34,789 nt of DNA. Source: Alphaproteobacteria bacterium. GTDB taxonomy: Bacteria > Pseudomonadota > Alphaproteobacteria > SHVW01. A program made the translations under genes and the position numbers. Shown one piece after another: positions 1-6,939 of this stretch. The stretch is from contig VGDO01000042.1 in the NCBI GenBank assembly GCA_016869645.1, forward strand, positions 1 to 34,789, given 5' to 3'. The notes below the pieces were generated by a model that worked only from the letters and a program-made list of their open reading frames with translations, was not told the DNA's origin and ran no database searches. The stretch's first letter is position 1. Each line of letters begins with the position of its first letter.

Positions 1-117
1 ATGGCGGGTGTGGCGCTCCTCAATCGATCCGCGATTCGGCTTCGCAACCAGAATCATGAATCGAAATGCGGCTCCGCGCCACATCCGTCGCTCAAAAAGC
101 GCAACTACGATGAATAA
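1..117 (+). other. Open frame running in from the left edge, unassigned
   Basis: A plus-strand frame is open from base 1 and ends with TAA at 115-117. It would encode up to 38 residues, rich in Arg, Asn, Ser and Lys. I recognise no family, and the codon use is not as GC3-biased as the surrounding genes. It could be the tail of a gene cut by the window edge or chance. The interval also holds the downstream flank of the minus-strand response regulator that ends at 124. Confidence 0.15.
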
Positions 118-123
118 GAGCCG

Positions 124-618
124 CTAGGATGCAGCCTGGCGACGGTCCGGGCCGCTGAATTCGGTCTGCCGCCGACGGCGGTCCGGACCGAAATAGCTCT
201 CGGCGTCGACAAAGGCGCGCGGGCGGGCAATCACCGAAACGAGACGGTCGTAGAAGCTTTGCACGGTGAAGGGCTTGGCCAGGAACTCAGTGACGCCATG
301 GTCGCGCGCGGCCAGAACGTAGTTCTCCTCGGAGTTCGCCGTGAGCATGACCACCGGCAGCATCCGGTTCGGCGAGTCGGCCGAGGTCCGGATGTGGTGC
401 AGCAACTCCATGCCCGATTGTCCCTCGAGCGTCCATTCCGTGATCAGCACGTCGATACTGTCTTCGCGCAGCAACTTCTTCGCCTTCTCGACGTCCGGCG
501 CGCGCAGGATGGTGGCGGCGCCCATCATGTTGAGCACGTCTTTGATCATGTCGAGGAACAGCCGGTTGCTGTCGACCACCAGGAAACGGATGGTGCTGAA
601 ATCTATTTTCTCGGACAT
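124..618 (-). CDS. Receiver-only response regulator with Glu in place of the phosphoacceptor Asp
   Basis: This 164-residue CheY-like protein is a single receiver domain (about residues 8-132) with a short Arg-rich tail. I start at ATG 618 because AGGGGA sits just upstream; a longer frame would add residues with no domain. Conserved positions are visible: Asp16 of the acidic pocket, Thr93 in VVMLTAN, and Lys115 in FLAKPF. The position normally holding the phosphorylated Asp reads LITEW, so it is Glu61 (GAA codon, 436-438 on the plus strand). Glu can mimic a phosphorylated receiver, so the protein may be constitutively 'on' or phosphorylation-independent (inference). The tail carries two GPDRR motifs, FGPDRRRR and SGPDRR, of a kind I recall from alphaproteobacterial receivers and whose role I do not know. 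No kinase or output domain lies nearby. Confidence 0.85.
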   Translation of the reverse strand: MSEKIDFSTIRFLVVDSNRLFLDMIKDVLNMMGAATILRAPDVEKAKKLLREDSIDVLITEWTLEGQSGMELLHHIRTSADSPNRMLPVVMLTANSEENYVLAARDHGVTEFLAKPFTVQSFYDRLVSVIARPRAFVDAESYFGPDRRRRQTEFSGPDRRQAAS

Positions 619-961
619 ACCCGATTCCCCTGCCCTGATGACACAAACGGGAACACCGCACACCATCAGGCGCACGGTTCGCTCCCGCGTTGGTCACACA
701 GAGGCGGCTCTTCATAGGCGGCGCGCTTGTGCGCAAGAATTAAACAGAATTTGACAAGAATCCAGGCCGACGTTGACGCCGGCGCGGGATGGGCGGAGCA
801 TTGCAGGCTAATCCATTGACGTATAAGAGAAAACTCTTGGTATAGGGCGACGGTCGCGAGGTCTTCGCTCGTCGCGCGCCGATGTGCCCAGCGGTCAGCG
901 CCGATGCTTCGCGCTATGATGGGCGGGCAATCGGAAGGCATGCCGGCATGGCGGTCAGGCG
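619..961. other. Intergenic region between divergent response regulator and comEC
   Basis: This 343-base spacer between divergent genes should hold promoters for both. A weak plus-strand sigma70-like pair is visible: TTGACG at 816-821 and TATAGG at 841-846, with a long 19-base spacer. The patch at 730-765 is AT-richer than its surroundings and may belong to the promoter of the leftward gene. I find no convincing gene. Confidence 0.3.
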
Positions 962-3220
962 ATGAGCGCGGAGCGGGCGGAAGAGGCGCGGTCGGCCGTG
1001 AGCCGTTTGATCGGCTGGCCCGCTCGCCTGTTCGACCGGCTGAACGCCGAGCGCGAGCGGTGGCCGCTCTGGCTGCCGGTCTGTCTCGGCCTGGGCATAG
1101 CGTTCTATTTCGCGCTGCCGTTCGAGGTCGACCGCCGCATTGCGCTGTCGGCCCTCGCCGGGCTGAGCGCGCTCGCTGCCGTGCTTTGGCTGATGAGCGC
1201 TTGGCATCGGGAGACCTGGCAGGATAGCGGCTCGCCGATGGCGCCGATCACCGCAGGCATGCGTCCGGTCTGCGCGGCACTGCTGGCAACCGCGCTCGGC
1301 TTCAACGCCGCGCAGTGGCGCACCATCGAGGTCGCCGCACCCATGCTCGAGAAGTCGATCGGACCGGTCGTCGTGTCCGGCCGCATCATCGATGTCGAGG
1401 CGCGCGGCCCCGGCTGGCGGCTCACGCTCGATCGGGTGCGCATCGAAGCGAGGCGCAACGATGCGCTGGCAGCGGAGCAGGTGCCGCGCAAGCTGCGCGT
1501 CACCTTGCGACAGCCCATGGCGGCACCGCCGGTCGGCGGCCAGATCGAGGTGCGCGCCATGTTGCTGCCGCCGCCCGAGCCGGCCATGCCCGGCGGCTAC
1601 GATTTCCAGCGCCGCGCCTATTTCGACGGGATCGGCGCCACCGGATTCGCGGTCGGCACACCACGCATCGCACCTGCCGATCGGGCGAACTGGAACTATT
1701 GGGAGGGCGACTGGACGCTGCACTTCGCCCAGGCGCGCCGCGCAATCACCGAGCGCTTCACCGCGGCCTTGCCCGAGCCGATCGGCGTCATGGCCGCCGC
1801 GCTGCTGATCGGCGAGCGTGGCGCCATCCCGGAACACGTGCTCGCCGCCTTCCGCGATTCGGGTCTGGCTCACCTGATTGCGATCTCCGGCATGAATGTC
1901 TGGCTGGTCGCGGCGATCCTGCTCGTCGTCGTGCGCGCCGGCTTTGCCTTCGTGCCCGCGCTGGCGCTGCGCTATCCGATCAAGAAGTGGGCCGCCGTGG
2001 TCGCTTTCCTCGGCACGCTCGGCTACCTGCTCCTGTGCGGCACGACGGTGCCGACCCAGCGCGCCTTCCTGATGACGGGCGTGGTGCTCGGCGCCATCCT
2101 GATCGACCGCACCGCAATCTCCATGCGCCTGTGCGCCTGGGCGGCCGCCGCGCTGCTGCTGCTCGCGCCGGAGAACCTGCACAATCCCAGCTTCCAGATG
2201 TCGTTCGGCGCGGTCGTCGCGCTGATCGCCGGCTACGAGGCGGGCCGCAAGCGCGCGGCCGATTGGCGCGCGGGCGCCGGCACCGGCAGCGCCTGGGGAC
2301 GCACGACTGTCGTCTACATCGCCGGCCTGCTCGCGACCTCGTTGATCGCCATCGTCGCGACCAGTCCCTTCGCGGCGTTTCACTTCAACCGCATTGCGGT
2401 CTATGGCCTTGCCGCCAACCTGATCGCCGTGCCGATCACATCGGCCTGGGTCATGCCGTGGGGCGTTCTCGCCTTGGCGCTCATGCCGTTCGGACTCGAG
2501 CGACTGGCGCTGGTGCCGATGGGCTGGGGCATCGAGATCATCGTGTGGACCGCGACCACGGTGGCGGCGTGGCCGGGCGCCGTGCTGCCCGTGCGCGCCA
2601 TTCCCGATGCCGGCCTTGCGCTCGCCGTGCTGGGCGGATTGTGGATTTGCCTGTGGCGAACGCGCTGGCGCTGGCTCGGTCTGGTGCCGATCGCCTTGGG
2701 CGCCCTCAGCCCGCTGGTGGTACCGCTGCCCGACGTCATCGTCTCCGCCGACGGCCGCGCGATTGCCATGCGCGATGCCCAGGGCGAGCTCATGGCGTGG
2801 AGCGAGCGCGGCAACCGCTTTGCCATCGAGACTTGGGTGCGCCGCAACGGTCAGAGCACGGCGGCGCCATGGCCCGACGGCGCGGCTGCGCGCGGCCAAG
2901 CGGCCGAATATTCACCAGCGACCGATCGCCGGCCTCTGTGCGACCGGCAGGGTTGCGTCTATCGCGCCGCCGGTCACGTGGTCGCCTATGCGCGCGATGC
3001 CGCAGCGCTCGGCGAGGACTGCCGTGTTGCCGGCATCGTGATCAGCACGGTGCCGGCGCGGCGTCAATGCCGCGACGTGCCGGTCGTCATCGACCGCTTC
3101 GACCTTTGGCGCAACGGTTCGCACGCGATCTGGCTCGGGCCCGAGGTGCGCGTCGAAACGGTGCGCTCGACGCGCGGCCAGCGGCCCTGGGTTCCGATCG
3201 AGCCGGGCGTCAGGCGCTGA
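962..3220 (+). CDS. comEC: ComEC/Rec2-family membrane channel protein (no metallo-beta-lactamase domain)
   Basis: This 752-residue polytopic membrane protein belongs to the ComEC/Rec2 family, which forms the inner-membrane channel for single-stranded DNA during natural transformation. An N-terminal DUF4131-type region (about residues 35-215) comes first. The competence core follows, with the family signature HLIAISGMNVWLV near residue 302 and several hydrophobic helices to about residue 590. The C-terminal roughly 150 residues form a soluble tail (motifs CDRQGCVYRA, WRNGSHAIWL) without the HxHxDH metal site of the Bacillus protein, as is usual in alphaproteobacteria. ATG 962 is used; an ATG at 950 runs straight into a stop. 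The ribosome binding site is weak. In many relatives lexA is adjacent to comEC; here two unrelated genes separate them. No other competence genes are present, so its use in DNA uptake is unproven. Confidence 0.9.
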   Translation: MSAERAEEARSAVSRLIGWPARLFDRLNAERERWPLWLPVCLGLGIAFYFALPFEVDRRIALSALAGLSALAAVLWLMSAWHRETWQDSGSPMAPITAGMRPVCAALLATALGFNAAQWRTIEVAAPMLEKSIGPVVVSGRIIDVEARGPGWRLTLDRVRIEARRNDALAAEQVPRKLRVTLRQPMAAPPVGGQIEVRAMLLPPPEPAMPGGYDFQRRAYFDGIGATGFAVGTPRIAPADRANWNYWEGDWTLHFAQARRAITERFTAALPEPIGVMAAALLIGERGAIPEHVLAAFRDSGLAHLIAISGMNVWLVAAILLVVVRAGFAFVPALALRYPIKKWAAVVAFLGTLGYLLLCGTTVPTQRAFLMTGVVLGAILIDRTAISMRLCAWAAAALLLLAPENLHNPSFQMSFGAVVALIAGYEAGRKRAADWRAGAGTGSAWGRTTVVYIAGLLATSLIAIVATSPFAAFHFNRIAVYGLAANLIAVPITSAWVMPWGVLALALMPFGLERLALVPMGWGIEIIVWTATTVAAWPGAVLPVRAIPDAGLALAVLGGLWICLWRTRWRWLGLVPIALGALSPLVVPLPDVIVSADGRAIAMRDAQGELMAWSERGNRFAIETWVRRNGQSTAAPWPDGAAARGQAAEYSPATDRRPLCDRQGCVYRAAGHVVAYARDAAALGEDCRVAGIVISTVPARRQCRDVPVVIDRFDLWRNGSHAIWLGPEVRVETVRSTRGQRPWVPIEPGVRR

Positions 3221-3228
3221 GCAGCGCG

Positions 3229-4488
3229 CTACGACGCCGCCCGTGTCTGTCCCTGGAGCGCCGCCTTGTCGCCGCCGGTCGCGCGCTTGTAGCCGTCCGA
3301 CAGCGCGCGTAGCTCGTCCTTGCTGATGACATCGTCGATGTTGGCAAACGGCTTGTCGCCGGTGCGCAGATAGACCTCACGCAGGATCGCGTCGGGCGGG
3401 TTCTTGCGGTTCATGCGCACGATGTTGGCCGTCGCCTCGAGCCGCTGGCCCTCATAGGCCTTGAGCGCTGCGGCGGCGTCCTCGGTCGCGGCCAGGCAAT
3501 CGGCGAGCGTGCGCGCATCGATGATCGCCTGTCCCGCGCCATTCGAGCCGCGCGGCACCATGGGATGCGCAGCGTCGCCCAAGAGCGTGATGCGCCCGAA
3601 GCTCCAGCGGGGCAGGGGCTCCTGATCGACCATGGGGAATTCCAGGATCATGTCGGCGCTGCGGATGAACTCCGGCACGTCGAGCCAGTCGAAGCGCCAG
3701 TCCTTGAGGGCCGGCATGAAATCCTCCATGCGGCCCGCGCGGTTCCAGTCGCGCAGCGTGTGCTGCGGCGTCTCGATCTCGACCACCCAGTTCACGAGCT
3801 GGCGGCCTTCGGCGTCGATGTTGTTGCGGATCGGGTAGATGACCATCTTGCCGGTCGCGAGCCAGCCGACGCGCGTCATGCTCGCCTTGGACAGGAACGG
3901 CCGCCAGCGCGTCACGCCGCGCCACATGTTGACGCCGGAATAGAGCGGCGGGCCTTCATCGGGGTAGAGCTGGCGCCGGATCGTCGAGTGGATGCCGTCG
4001 CAGGCGATCGCGACCGCGGCGCGCTGGTCCGGCAGGGCCTCGCCGCTGCCGAGACGCACGAAATGCGCCGTGGCACTTCCCGCATCCTGGCCGACGCCGG
4101 TGCACTGCCAGCCGAGGTGGATGCGCTTGTCGCCGATGCGTTGCCTGACGGCGTCGAGCAGCACCATCTGCAGGTCGCCGCGATGGATCGAGATCTGCGG
4201 CCAGTCATAGCCGGCGGCGCGGCCGAGGGGCTCGCGATAGATGAGTTGGCCGAAGCGATTGAAGAAGCAGGCATCCGCCGTAAGGATGCCGACGCGCGCC
4301 AGCTCGGACTCGAGGCCGAGCTCGGCGAGCTGCTTCATCGCTGGCGGCAAGAGGTTGATGCCGACGCCGATCGGCTTGATCTCGGGCGAGGCTTCGTAGA
4401 CGCGGCAGGGAATGCCGGCGCGATGCAGCGTGAGGGCAAGCGTGAGCCCGCCGATGCCGCCGCCGATGATCGCTACGTCGTGTTTCAT
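3229..4488 (-). CDS. FAD-dependent monooxygenase, PhzS/salicylate hydroxylase-like
   Basis: This 419-residue flavoprotein belongs to the class A aromatic hydroxylase (FAD-binding_3) family. The N-terminal Rossmann motif is VAIIGGGIGG. The mid-protein DG motif, which contacts FAD and NAD(P)H, is ACDGIHSTIRR. The second FAD motif reads LLGDAAHPMVPRGSNGAGQA; this PRGSNGAGQA form is typical of the PhzS-like flavin-dependent oxidoreductases. ATG 4488 is preferred because the Rossmann strand begins four residues in; the frame extends upstream to 4647 but that part overlaps the promoter region of the divergent gene. The substrate cannot be read from sequence; an aromatic or heteroaromatic acid is likely. 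It is divergently transcribed from a Bug-type solute receptor, a common pairing for catabolic genes, so the two may serve uptake and oxidation of one compound (inference). Confidence 0.88.
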   Translation of the reverse strand: MKHDVAIIGGGIGGLTLALTLHRAGIPCRVYEASPEIKPIGVGINLLPPAMKQLAELGLESELARVGILTADACFFNRFGQLIYREPLGRAAGYDWPQISIHRGDLQMVLLDAVRQRIGDKRIHLGWQCTGVGQDAGSATAHFVRLGSGEALPDQRAAVAIACDGIHSTIRRQLYPDEGPPLYSGVNMWRGVTRWRPFLSKASMTRVGWLATGKMVIYPIRNNIDAEGRQLVNWVVEIETPQHTLRDWNRAGRMEDFMPALKDWRFDWLDVPEFIRSADMILEFPMVDQEPLPRWSFGRITLLGDAAHPMVPRGSNGAGQAIIDARTLADCLAATEDAAAALKAYEGQRLEATANIVRMNRKNPPDAILREVYLRTGDKPFANIDDVISKDELRALSDGYKRATGGDKAALQGQTRAAS

Positions 4489-4645
4489 TGCGGCGGAACG
4501 GTCGCTTGGCGTTGTGGGCGCGGCGCGCTGTGCGGCACCGCGGTTGCGGGTCGAAGTTCGCGAGTGGTAGCCTGTGCCCAAGGCTGGACGCCTGTCAACG
4601 ATCCGGCCCGACATCGCACATGCCCTCAACAGGGAGGAGCACATC

Positions 4646-5647
4646 ATGGATGAGCGCAGCGCCGTCCGCCTCGCGTGGCTCGGTTTCGCCCTTGGATCGG
4701 CGTGCCTCGCCGGTGCCGCGACCGTTGTCGCGCCGGCCTTCGCGCAGAGTTATCCGTCGCGGCAGATCACGCTGGTCGTGCCGTTCACGCCCGGCACCGG
4801 CATCGACATTGTCGCACGCACCTTGGGCCCGGTGCTGGCGCAGCGCTGGGGCCAGCCCGTCGTGGTCGAGAACAAGCCGGGCGCAAGCGGCAATCTCGGC
4901 GCGGACATCGTCGCCAAATCGCAGCCTCACGGCTACACCATGATGGTCAGCGTCCTGACCTTCGCCATGACGCCGGGGGTCAGCTCCAACCTTCCCTACG
5001 ATCCGATCAACGACTTCACGCCGCTCGCCGAAGTGGCGCGCGGCGGCATGGCGCTGGTGGTCAATCCCAAGGCGCTGCCGGTCACCTCGGTGCAGGAACT
5101 GATCGCAACGGCCAAGGCCAAGCCCGGCGCGCTCAACTACGCCTCGCCCGGCAACGGCACGGCGCAGCATCTCGGCATGGAGCTGTTCAAGCAGCAGCTC
5201 GGCCTCGACATCGTCCACATTCCCTACAAGGGCACGGCCGGTGCGCTCGCCGATCTGCTCGGCGGTCATGTCCACATGTACTATCTGCCCGTGCACAACG
5301 CTTTGCCCTATGTCCAGGACGACAAGCTGCGCGTCATGGCGGTGGCGAGCGCCAAGCGCTCGATCATGGCGCCCAATGCGCCGAGCTTCCAGGAACTCGG
5401 CTACGCCAACATGGACATCGAGCTGTGGTACGGCATCTTCGCTCCGGCCAAGCTGCCCGAGCCGATCGTGCAGAAATGGGAGAGCGAGCTGTCATCCATC
5501 ACGGCCCTGCCGGAGGTGAAGGAGAGCCTGCTCAAGCAGGGCATGGTCGCGACTTATGCGCCGTCGCGCGACTTCGCCAAAACGGTCAAAGACGACGTCG
5601 TGCGCTGGCGCGCCGTTGTCGAGAAGGCCGGCATCAAGCCGGACTGA
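4646..5647 (+). CDS. Bug-family (TctC-type) tripartite tricarboxylate transporter substrate-binding protein
   Basis: This is a 333-residue periplasmic solute receptor. The N-terminus has a Sec-type signal peptide: charged start, hydrophobic stretch from about 9 to 28, and likely cleavage after APAFA near residue 33. The mature protein opens with YPSRQITLVVPFTPGTGID, the Bug-family start, and carries family features such as VENKPGA and HIPYKGTAGALADLLGGHV. ATG 4646 follows a strong GGGAGGAG ribosome binding site; an earlier in-frame start at 4574 would bury the signal peptide. No membrane subunits (TctA/TctB) are nearby, which is usual for orphan Bug receptors. The ligand is unknown; carboxylates and aromatic acids are typical. 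It is divergent from the flavin monooxygenase at 3229-4488. Confidence 0.92.
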   Translation: MDERSAVRLAWLGFALGSACLAGAATVVAPAFAQSYPSRQITLVVPFTPGTGIDIVARTLGPVLAQRWGQPVVVENKPGASGNLGADIVAKSQPHGYTMMVSVLTFAMTPGVSSNLPYDPINDFTPLAEVARGGMALVVNPKALPVTSVQELIATAKAKPGALNYASPGNGTAQHLGMELFKQQLGLDIVHIPYKGTAGALADLLGGHVHMYYLPVHNALPYVQDDKLRVMAVASAKRSIMAPNAPSFQELGYANMDIELWYGIFAPAKLPEPIVQKWESELSSITALPEVKESLLKQGMVATYAPSRDFAKTVKDDVVRWRAVVEKAGIKPD

Positions 5648-5659
5648 AGCCAAGCTTCA

Positions 5660-5688
5660 CCTCCCCCTGATGACCCCTGATGGGGAGG
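5660..5688. terminator. Inverted repeat between convergent genes, likely bidirectional terminator
   Basis: CCTCCCC (5660-5666) pairs with GGGGAGG (5682-5688) across a 15-base loop. It lies between the convergent ends of the Bug receptor gene and lexA. There is no long T-run, so this is a weak or Rho-assisted terminator at best. G/C-rich repeats of this look are often dispersed in alphaproteobacterial genomes. Confidence 0.4.
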
Positions 5689-5724
5689 GCAGGGGGCGGA
5701 TTTGAGCGCCGGCGGGAGCCGGAG

Positions 5725-6447
5725 CTAGTAGCGCCGCAGCAACCCGACGAGCCGGCCCTGCACCTTGACGCGGTCCGGCCCGAAGATGCGGGTCTCGTAG
5801 GCCTTGTTGGCGGGCTCAAGCGCGATCGACGCGCCCTTGCGGCGCAGCCGCTTCAGCGTCACCTCGTTGTCGTCGATCAGCGCCACGACGATGGCGCCAG
5901 TCTCCGCCGTGTCGCTGCGCTCGATCAGCACCGTGTCGCCGTCCTGGATGCCCGCATCGATCATCGAATCGCCGGCGACCTCGAGCGCATAGTGCTCGCC
6001 CCGCCCGAGAAAGGACGCAGGCACCGCGACCGTATTGGAATTGTCGCGCAACGCCTCGATCGGCGTGCCGGCGGCGATTCGTCCGTAAATCGGCAGCTGG
6101 ACCGCGTCGGCCGCGACGTTGGACGGCACGCCCGCCAGGCCATTCTTGTTGAACCCGCCGGTGATGACATTGGGCGCGAAGCGCTGGCTGCGTCCGACCC
6201 GCCCAGGTTGACTCGTGCCGGGTGCCGCCGTCGCCTCGGGCAGACGCACCACTTCCAGCGCGCGCGCCCGGTGCACCAGGCGGCGGATGAAGCCGCGCTC
6301 TTCCAGGCCGGTGATCAACCGGTGAATCCCGGATTTGGACTTCAGGCCGAGCGCATCCTTCATTTCGTCGAAGGACGGGGATATGCCGGTATCGATCAGG
6401 CGCTTGTTGATGAAGAGCAGGAGCTCGTGTTGTTTGCGCGTCAGCAT
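5725..6447 (-). CDS. lexA: LexA, SOS-response transcriptional repressor
   Basis: This 240-residue LexA represses DNA-damage genes and cleaves itself when RecA filaments form. The N-terminal winged helix (about 1-70) includes [23 protein letters not shown], shown here only as a motif label for helices 2-3. The C-terminal S24 peptidase domain (about 118-240) has the scissile Ala126-Gly127 in RIAAGTP, catalytic Ser161 in [10 protein letters not shown] and general-base Lys199 in EVTLKRL. All catalytic residues are present, so it should be autocleavable. ATG 6447 follows GGAGGGGA. Upstream lie an SOS box over the promoter and a second degenerate one, so the gene should repress itself. In many alphaproteobacteria lexA follows moeA or neighbours comEC; here it stands alone. 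Confidence 0.97.
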   Translation of the reverse strand: MLTRKQHELLLFINKRLIDTGISPSFDEMKDALGLKSKSGIHRLITGLEERGFIRRLVHRARALEVVRLPEATAAPGTSQPGRVGRSQRFAPNVITGGFNKNGLAGVPSNVAADAVQLPIYGRIAAGTPIEALRDNSNTVAVPASFLGRGEHYALEVAGDSMIDAGIQDGDTVLIERSDTAETGAIVVALIDDNEVTLKRLRRKGASIALEPANKAYETRIFGPDRVKVQGRLVGLLRRY

Positions 6448-6489
6448 GACGATGGTCCCCTCCGCCCAACGAACCCGGATCTATATCTA

Positions 6490-6504
6490 GAACAAAACCA
6501 CAAC
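6490..6504 (-). promoter_or_regulatory. Degenerate second SOS (LexA) box upstream of lexA
   Basis: On the minus strand this reads GTTG-N7-GTTC, one base off the alphaproteobacterial LexA consensus GTTC-N7-GTTC. It lies between the perfect box at 6514-6528 and the lexA ribosome binding site, near the expected transcription start. Two adjacent boxes would tighten autoregulation. The single mismatch makes it less certain than its partner. Confidence 0.45.
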
Positions 6505-6513
6505 ACGGCACAT

Positions 6514-6528
6514 GTTCTAGTTTAGTTC
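6514..6528 (+). promoter_or_regulatory. SOS box (LexA operator), perfect GTTC-N7-GTTC
   Basis: GTTC at 6514-6517 and GTTC at 6525-6528 are separated by exactly 7 bases, which is the established alphaproteobacterial LexA direct-repeat operator. It lies 67-81 bases upstream of the lexA start codon and covers the putative -10 element of the lexA promoter. Confidence 0.88.
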
Positions 6529-6543
6529 GCATGGCATCGTCAA
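6514..6543 (-). promoter_or_regulatory. Putative sigma70 promoter of lexA
   Basis: On the minus strand TTGACG (6538-6543) is followed after 18 bases by TAGAAC (6514-6519). The SOS box overlaps the spacer and the -10 hexamer, so bound LexA would block RNA polymerase. The -10 match is moderate. Confidence 0.45.
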
Positions 6544-6939
6544 GTGGATAAGTCGGGCGACCGCCGATTCTTCGGCCCATTCTGCCGATCGGCGCGGCCT
6601 GACGGCTTGTCCCGTGCCTCGTGGCCGGGCCGGCCAAAACTGTGTCGTCAGGTCGGCGGAATCGGCCGAACGTGCCCCGTCGTCCGCGGCTCGCGCGGGG
6701 CCCCCGTTTCGACCGCATGGAGGGGACGGACGCCTTCGGCGGCCCCTGCAACTGCGCGGCAACGTCATCGATCCGCAGCAGATGGTGAGCGCGACCGGTG
6801 TCCGGCGACGAGGGCTTGGCGCGCGCGATCGCCGCTTGGTTGATCTGCATCGCTGCGCCGCCGTCGATTGCGGCTTCGCTGGACGAGACCGCGGGAGCGA
6901 CCGGCGCGGTTCAAGCCGTTGCGCGGCGGCCGGTGCGCG
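6544..6939. other. Intergenic stretch with no supported gene
   Basis: About 396 bases lie between the lexA promoter and the 3' end of the ferredoxin gene. Open frames here on both strands are short or are extensions of frames that overlap lexA, with Arg-rich compositions typical of GC-rich chance frames. I see no RNA gene, terminator with a T-run, or repeat. Confidence 0.4.

Noticed and set aside
914..2899. A 661-residue open frame antisense to comEC
   Set aside because: It is a GC-rich shadow: Arg/Gly/His/Gln-rich with no domain, and it lies fully opposite a clear ComEC protein.
1315..3312. A 665-residue plus-strand frame overlapping comEC
   Set aside because: It is a shifted frame of comEC with Arg/Ala-rich, domain-free translation.
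5816..6850. A 344-residue minus-strand frame running through lexA into the upstream gap
   Set aside because: Most of it is an alternate frame of lexA; the part beyond lexA (6544-6850) has no recognisable feature.
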